64,000 nt of DNA from Streptomyces drozdowiczii (lineage in GTDB: Bacteria; Actinomycetota; Actinomycetes; Streptomycetales; Streptomycetaceae): positions 3,162,001 to 3,226,000 of the forward strand of contig NZ_CP098740.1 of assembly GCF_026167665.1 (NCBI RefSeq), given 5' to 3'. The notes beneath the pieces were generated by a model. It had not been told where the DNA came from and ran no database searches. It worked only from the letters and a program-made list of their open reading frames with translations. Each line of letters begins with the position of its first letter. Within the stretch, counting starts at the first letter, position 1. This document shows positions 60,678-64,000 of the stretch, one piece after another. The translations under genes were made by a program, and so were the position numbers.

Positions 60678-61540
60678 AGGCGCTCCAGCTGTCGCTCGGC
60701 CAGCGTCCGGATGTCCTTCTTGCTGATCGGAGCGCTGTCGAAGATATGGATGTCGACCATCACGTCACCCCGGCTGAAGATCGCCCTGGCCTGGTAGAAG
60801 GGCAGGTAACCGGCCTTGCGCTCGGCCGGGAAGACGTAATAGCGGCCCTCGGCGCTGCCCTTGATCGCGGTGCCCTCGTTGCCGGCAGCACGCTTCTCGG
60901 GCATGTACGAGCGCTGGTCCTCGGCGTGCGCGGCGGCAGCCGCGCCCGAGGTGAACTGCACCAGGTACACGTCGGCCGCGCGGTACTCGCCCTTCTTCCA
61001 GGTCGTGCCCGCCACCCGGCGGAGGCCCTGGTCGAGGAGGTCGCTGAACATGTACTCCTCGTTCTCGAAGTTCATGGCGTAGCTCTCGACCCCCAGCCAC
61101 CCGTCCTGGGTGAGGGCGGTCAGGCTCTTGTCCTCCTGCCAGCCCTTCGGCCGGGGCACGATGAGCTTGCGCAGGTCGCCGTCGGTGCGGACCCGGCGGT
61201 CCTGCGAGGCCGGCAGCGGGTCGGGCTCCTTGCCTGCGGGCAGGGCCTTCGCCGGGTACGCCAGACCCGGCTGCGAGAGCGCGGCGAGCGGCGTCGGGGC
61301 GCGGTCGGCCTGCACCGCGTAACCGGTCGCGACGCCGCCGGCGATGCCGAGCACGAGCGCGGCGGCGATGATCAGGGTCGTACGCCCGCGCGGGCGCCGC
61401 TTCACGGCGACGGCGGGCTCCACGGCCGGCTCCACGGCGGGCTCCACAATGGGCTCCGGATGCTCCCCCGCCTCGGCCACCTCGGCCGCGTCGACGGGCG
61501 GCTCGGGCTGCCCGTCGGAAATGCTGTCTTTCGGATGCAA
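60674..61540 (-). CDS. Membrane-anchored paralogue C of tandem trio (first gene of the operon)
   Basis: 288-aa protein: an acidic cytosolic part with EPAVEPAVEPAV repeats (about 1-50), one membrane helix (TLIIAAALVLGIAGGVATGY, about 58-77) and an exported domain with DLRKLIVPRPKGWQEDKS, VYLVQFTSGAAAAAHAEDQ and GRYYVFPAERKAGYLPFYQA. The matching positions LRxLxxPxPxG, Y(L)xQF(S/T)S and Y(V)FxxxK show it is a paralogue of A. The start is probably TTG61540, 6 nt after GGGGGA. It begins an operon of three genes joined by 4-nt overlaps. Function unknown. Confidence 0.7.
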   Translation of the reverse strand: MHPKDSISDGQPEPPVDAAEVAEAGEHPEPIVEPAVEPAVEPAVAVKRRPRGRTTLIIAAALVLGIAGGVATGYAVQADRAPTPLAALSQPGLAYPAKALPAGKEPDPLPASQDRRVRTDGDLRKLIVPRPKGWQEDKSLTALTQDGWLGVESYAMNFENEEYMFSDLLDQGLRRVAGTTWKKGEYRAADVYLVQFTSGAAAAAHAEDQRSYMPEKRAAGNEGTAIKGSAEGRYYVFPAERKAGYLPFYQARAIFSRGDVMVDIHIFDSAPISKKDIRTLAERQLERL

Positions 61541-61633
61541 AATGGGTCCCCCACGAGACCTTGAAGCACGGATTCCGTTATCCGCGCACACAACTGACCC
61601 ACAGGTACGGGGTGGGGTTGTGCGGCCGACGAT

Positions 61634-61639
61634 TACAGT
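61634..61639 (+). promoter_or_regulatory. -10 box, leaderless start of the DsrE gene
   Basis: TACAGT, 7 nt, ATG61647. Confidence 0.45.
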
Positions 61640-61646
61640 TCCGTAT

Positions 61647-62009
61647 ATGCCGAAGAAGCTCGTGATCAAGGTGACCGCAGGTGCCGACTCCGCCGAGCGC
61701 TGCTCGCAGGCGTTCACCGTGGCGGCGGTGGCCGTCGCCAGCGGGGTGGAGGTTTCGCTCTGGCTGACCGGGGAATCGGCGTGGTTCGCCCTCCCCGGCC
61801 GCGCCGCCGAGTTCGAACTGCCGCACGCCGCACCGCTGCCGGACCTGATCGAGTCCATCCAGGCGGGCGGCCGGATCACCCTGTGCACGCAGTGCGCGGC
61901 CCGGCGCGACATCACCGAGGAGGACGTCCTGGAGGGCGTGCGGATCGCCGGGGCGCAGGTCTTCGTCAGCGAGATCATGGCCGACGGCGTACAGGCGCTC
62001 GTCTACTAG
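61647..62009 (+). CDS. DsrE-family protein
   Basis: 120-aa single-domain DsrE/DsrF-like protein (KLVIKVTAGADSAERCSQAFTVA, VEVSLWLTGESAWFAL, GRITLCTQCAARRDI, RIAGAQVFVSEIMADGVQAL). Cys residues in LCTQCAARR could take part in sulfur transfer, as in relatives. The nearby sulfurtransferase gene makes a sulfur-related role plausible but unproven. It starts 7 nt after a -10 box and is divergent from the three-paralogue operon. Confidence 0.8.
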   Translation: MPKKLVIKVTAGADSAERCSQAFTVAAVAVASGVEVSLWLTGESAWFALPGRAAEFELPHAAPLPDLIESIQAGGRITLCTQCAARRDITEEDVLEGVRIAGAQVFVSEIMADGVQALVY

Positions 62010-62033
62010 AGGCGCCCGGCCCCGAGAACCTTC

Positions 62034-62360
62034 TCAGCCGCGCCGCTTCCGGCCGTCCAGCTCGTCCCACCACGCGTCCGACTCCGGATCACCGGTGGCG
62101 CCGCCGTCCTTGCCGCCGCTCTTCGCATCACGGGGCGGCGGCTGCTGCTGCTCCTGCCCGCCGGGCTCGTCCCACCAGCGGTCCTCCGGCCCCTTGCGGT
62201 TGCCGACCATCGCCGCGACGGGCGGGATCACCATCGCGACCACACACATCGCGATGGCGGCGGGCATCGACCAGAGCCTCACGAAGGCCCAGGCCGAGAC
62301 GAAGAGGACGAGGCATACGCCCATCAGTACGAAGTAGGCGCGCCGGCGTCGGCGGTACAT
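62034..62360 (-). CDS. DUF3099 small membrane protein
   Basis: 108-aa protein with two membrane helices (AYFVLMGVCLVLFVSAWAFV and AAIAMCVVAMVIPPVAAMVG) after a basic start (MYRRRRR), then a hydrophilic Gly/Gln/Pro/Asp-rich tail with repeated WWDE (DRWWDEPGG, DAWWDELDG). It matches the actinobacterial DUF3099 family; function unknown. ATG62360 lies 6 nt after a -10 box. It is convergent with the DsrE gene. Confidence 0.8.
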   Translation of the reverse strand: MYRRRRRAYFVLMGVCLVLFVSAWAFVRLWSMPAAIAMCVVAMVIPPVAAMVGNRKGPEDRWWDEPGGQEQQQPPPRDAKSGGKDGGATGDPESDAWWDELDGRKRRG

Positions 62361-62366
62361 GAGTCC

Positions 62367-62372
62367 AGCGTA
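62367..62372 (-). promoter_or_regulatory. -10 box, leaderless start of the DUF3099 gene
   Basis: TACGCT on the minus strand, 6 nt, ATG62360. Confidence 0.45.
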
Positions 62373-62429
62373 GGCCCGATCGGCCCGCTCGGCCGGTCCG
62401 GAGGAAACCCGCACTTCAGGCGCGCAGCG

Positions 62430-62486
62430 CGAAGGGCCGTACCCATGCCAGGCAAGCGTCCAAACCCCCTGGGGTACGGCCCTTCG
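62430..62486. terminator. Long-stem hairpin downstream of the DUF1416 gene
   Basis: CGAAGGGCCGTACCC / GGGTACGGCCCTTCG, a perfect 15-bp stem with a 27-nt loop, flanked by GCGCAGC / GCTGCGC, which can extend it. It ends the sulfurtransferase-DUF1416 unit. Confidence 0.65.
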
Positions 62487-62518
62487 GCCGGTCATCGGCT
62501 GCGCCGACGGTCGTCGTC

Positions 62519-62806
62519 TCAGACGGCGATGGCCACCTCGGCCAGGCCACCGGTCTGCGCGACGACCGTGCGGTCGGCGGTGCCGCCGGGGACGAGGGCG
62601 CGAACGGTCCAGGTGCCCTCGGCCGCGTAGAAGCGGAACTGGCCGGTCGCCGAGGTCGGGACCTCGGCGGTGAACTCGCCGGTCGAGTCCAGCAGGCGGA
62701 CGTAGCCGGTGACGGGCTCGCCGTCGCGGGTCACGCTGCCCTGGATGGTGGTCTCACCGGGCTTGATGGTCGAAGCGTCGGGGCCGCCGGCCTTTGCTCC
62801 ACACAT
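62519..62806 (-). CDS. DUF1416 protein linked to the sulfurtransferase
   Basis: 95-aa beta-rich soluble protein with an invariant-looking start MCGAKAGGPDASTIKPGET and an Ig/transthyretin-like pattern (TIQGSVTRDGEPVTGYVRLLD; GQFRFYAAEGTWTVRALVPGG). It is the DUF1416 family, nearly always encoded just after the thiosulfate sulfurtransferase in actinobacteria, as here (48 nt apart). Cys2 might accept sulfane sulfur, but this is only a suggestion. Confidence 0.88.
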   Translation of the reverse strand: MCGAKAGGPDASTIKPGETTIQGSVTRDGEPVTGYVRLLDSTGEFTAEVPTSATGQFRFYAAEGTWTVRALVPGGTADRTVVAQTGGLAEVAIAV

Positions 62807-62854
62807 GGTTCAGTCCTTCTGGTCGGGGGAACGTGCTGGTCCGGGTCGTACGGA

Positions 62855-63700
62855 TTACTTGTTGGCGCCGAGCTCGATCGGCACGCCGACGAGGGAGCCG
62901 TACTCGGTCCACGAACCGTCGTAGTTCTTGACGTTCTCCTGGCCGAGCAGCTGGTGCAGCACGAACCAGGTGAGCGCGGAGCGCTCGCCGATGCGGCAGT
63001 ACGCGATGGTGTCCTTCGACAGGTCGACCTGCTCGGCCTCGTAGAGGGCGCGCAGCTCGTCGTCCGACTTGAAGGTGCCGTCGTCGTTGGCGTTCTTCGA
63101 CCACGGGATGTTGCGGGCGCTCGGGACGTGGCCGGGGCGCTGCGACTGCTCCTGCGGGAGGTGCGCCGGGGCGAGCAGCTTGCCGCTGAACTCGTCGGGC
63201 GACCGCACGTCGACCAGGTTCTGGGTGCCGATGGCCTTCACGACGTCGTCGCGGTAGGCGCGGATCGACTCGTCCTGAGGCTGCGCCTTGTACTGCGTGG
63301 CCGGGCGGGACGGGACCTGGTCGCCGTCCACGAGGTCGCGGGAGTCCAGCTCCCACTTCTTGCGGCCGCCGTCGAGCAGGCGGACGTCCTGGTGGCCGTA
63401 GAGCTTGAAGTACCAGAACGCGTAGGACGCGAACCAGTTGTTGTTGCCGCCGTAGAGGACGACCGTGGTGTCGTTGGCGATGCCCTTCGCGGACAGCAGC
63501 GCCTCAAAACCGGCCTGGTCGATGAAGTCGCGGCGGACCGGGTCCTGGAGGTCCTTCGTCCAGTCGATCCGGATCGCGTTCTTGATGTGGTTCTTCTCGT
63601 ACGCGGAGGTGTCCTCGTCGACCTCGACGATGGCGACCTGCGGGTCGTCGATGTGGGCCTCGACCCAGTCGGCGTCTACCAGGACGTCACTGCGGCTCAT
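62855..63700 (-). CDS. Thiosulfate/3-mercaptopyruvate sulfurtransferase (two-domain rhodanese)
   Basis: 281-aa enzyme with two rhodanese domains. The first, inactive, covers about 1-130 (VDADWVEAHIDDPQVAIVEVD; VLYGGNNNWFASYAFWYFKLYGHQDVRLLDGG). The second carries the active Cys in TIAYCRIGERSALTWFVLH near residue 230 (CRxGxR loop), with DVRSPDEFSGK before it. It transfers sulfur from thiosulfate or mercaptopyruvate to an acceptor; in mycobacteria the orthologue is called CysA2/CysA3. GGAGGAG lies about 8 nt before ATG63700. A leader peptide lies upstream. Confidence 0.95.
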   Translation of the reverse strand: MSRSDVLVDADWVEAHIDDPQVAIVEVDEDTSAYEKNHIKNAIRIDWTKDLQDPVRRDFIDQAGFEALLSAKGIANDTTVVLYGGNNNWFASYAFWYFKLYGHQDVRLLDGGRKKWELDSRDLVDGDQVPSRPATQYKAQPQDESIRAYRDDVVKAIGTQNLVDVRSPDEFSGKLLAPAHLPQEQSQRPGHVPSARNIPWSKNANDDGTFKSDDELRALYEAEQVDLSKDTIAYCRIGERSALTWFVLHQLLGQENVKNYDGSWTEYGSLVGVPIELGANK

Positions 63701-63860
63701 TGTGTTTCTCCTCCGGGGCAGTCTGCGGCGAGATGGTGCACGGGTCGTGCGTGATGCGGATGTGCGGGGCGCGGGCCGGACCCGTATCCACGGGCGGCAT
63801 GCGGGACGGCCCCGACGTGCGGTCGAAGGGCCTGGGAATGCGGGAAACCGGGCGTCCCGC

Positions 63861-63968
63861 TCAGACAGTGCGACAGAGCATGGCGGCGACGCGGCACAGG
63901 TCCACTGCCCGCCGCTTCGTGAGATCCGCCTGGCCACCCTGAGGGAGGCCGCCAATAGAGCACTGCAT
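63861..63968 (-). CDS. 35-aa Cys-containing leader peptide upstream of the sulfurtransferase gene
   Basis: MQCSIGGLPQGGQADLTKRR, then AVDLCRVAAMLCRTV. It ends in VDLCR and LCR, the pattern of the actinobacterial leader peptides annotated ahead of sulfur genes. It has three Cys codons, two near the stop. ATG63968 is 7 nt after a TACGAT -10 box, so it is leaderless. The 160 nt between its stop and the sulfurtransferase hold small inverted repeats such as GCGGGA/TCCCGC that could fold. Control by cysteine-dependent translation or attenuation is a reasonable inference. Confidence 0.75.
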   Translation of the reverse strand: MQCSIGGLPQGGQADLTKRRAVDLCRVAAMLCRTV

Positions 63969-63975
63969 GGGACCG

Positions 63976-63981
63976 ATCGTA
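63976..63981 (-). promoter_or_regulatory. -10 box of the leader peptide-sulfurtransferase unit
   Basis: TACGAT on the minus strand, 7 nt, ATG63968. The -35 region lies at the very edge of the window. Confidence 0.45.
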
Positions 63982-64000
63982 GGGAGGTACGGGCGAACAT

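Noticed and set aside
1..64000. Mobile elements, prophage genes, CRISPR arrays, rRNA and a secondary-metabolite cluster
   Set aside because: No transposase or integrase motifs, no regularly spaced repeats, no rRNA and no polyketide or peptide synthetase modules were seen.

Overview
The window is high-GC actinobacterial chromosome, almost certainly Streptomyces. The evidence is very high GC, strong third-position GC bias, many GTG/TTG starts, many starts placed 6-7 nt behind a TANNNT -10 box (leaderless mRNAs), and genes typical of the genus: msiK, cdgB, rsiG, nur, mshA, carD, phoRP-phoU, hbpS-senS-senR. From memory of the S. coelicolor map, the order follows the conserved core from about SCO4286 to SCO4164. 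I could not run a search, so orthologue names rest on sequence features and remembered gene order. I saw no transposase, prophage, CRISPR array or rRNA; there is one tRNA (Thr, TGT).

Layout. 1-7 kb: an amino-sugar module with an orphan ABC sugar-binding lipoprotein, a double-SIS protein, a ROK kinase, a NagA-type deacetylase, a tagatose/fructose-phosphate kinase and a class II aldolase, with DasR-type (dre) operators ahead of the first three units. 7-17 kb: a membrane-anchored CBM protein, the diguanylate cyclase CdgB with a CRP-type site upstream, a flavin reductase, ArfB, TerD, two extracellular metallopeptidases (M4, M1), a beta-propeller lipoprotein and an ankyrin protein. 17-20 kb: HbpS divergent from the SenS-SenR two-component system. 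20-24 kb: a pentapeptide protein, a SoxR-type oxidoreductase with its operator, a GNAT, an aminoglycoside-kinase-like protein, a rhomboid-like protein and tRNA-Thr. 24-34 kb: msiK with promoter and dre, a sugar nucleotidyltransferase, a DoxX protein, rlmB, cysS, ispF, ispD, carD. 34-38 kb: a DUF461-like lipoprotein, phoP-phoR, a PHO box, phoU and an unlisted 49-aa Cys-rich protein. 38-49 kb: MFS exporter, phosphoglycerate mutase, a toxin-antitoxin-like pair, a YbjN protein, mshA, a methyltransferase, an NlpC/P60 hydrolase, a receiver-PP2C phosphatase, DUF2516 and an HbhA-like protein. 49-56 kb: an Xre regulator with a 12-bp inverted-repeat operator, a SUKH protein, an MBL hydrolase, an alpha/beta hydrolase divergent from an HTH regulator across a perfect 20-bp palindrome, an Eis-like GNAT and an asparaginase. 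55-64 kb: rsiG, dtd, ygfZ, nur, a nitrobindin with a 33-aa membrane peptide, an operon of three tandem paralogous membrane-anchored proteins, DsrE, DUF3099, DUF1416, a rhodanese sulfurtransferase and its 35-aa Cys-containing leader peptide.

Two cross-cutting points matter to any reader. First, seven genes (DUF3263, msiK, doxX, a lipoprotein, the HbhA-like gene, the MBL hydrolase and one paralogue of the trio) each need one extra G/C in or beside a short G/C run to be read through. Seven deletions and no insertions point to a systematic sequencing or assembly error rather than seven pseudogenes. Second, the window links several signalling circuits: amino-sugar/DasR control (including a likely dre at msiK), c-di-GMP synthesis (CdgB) and reading (RsiG), phosphate (PhoRP), redox (SoxR target, SenSR/HbpS), nickel (Nur) and sulfur (leader peptide-sulfurtransferase). 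The least explained items are the tandem trio, the Cys-rich 49-aa protein next to phoU and the 33-aa membrane peptide.
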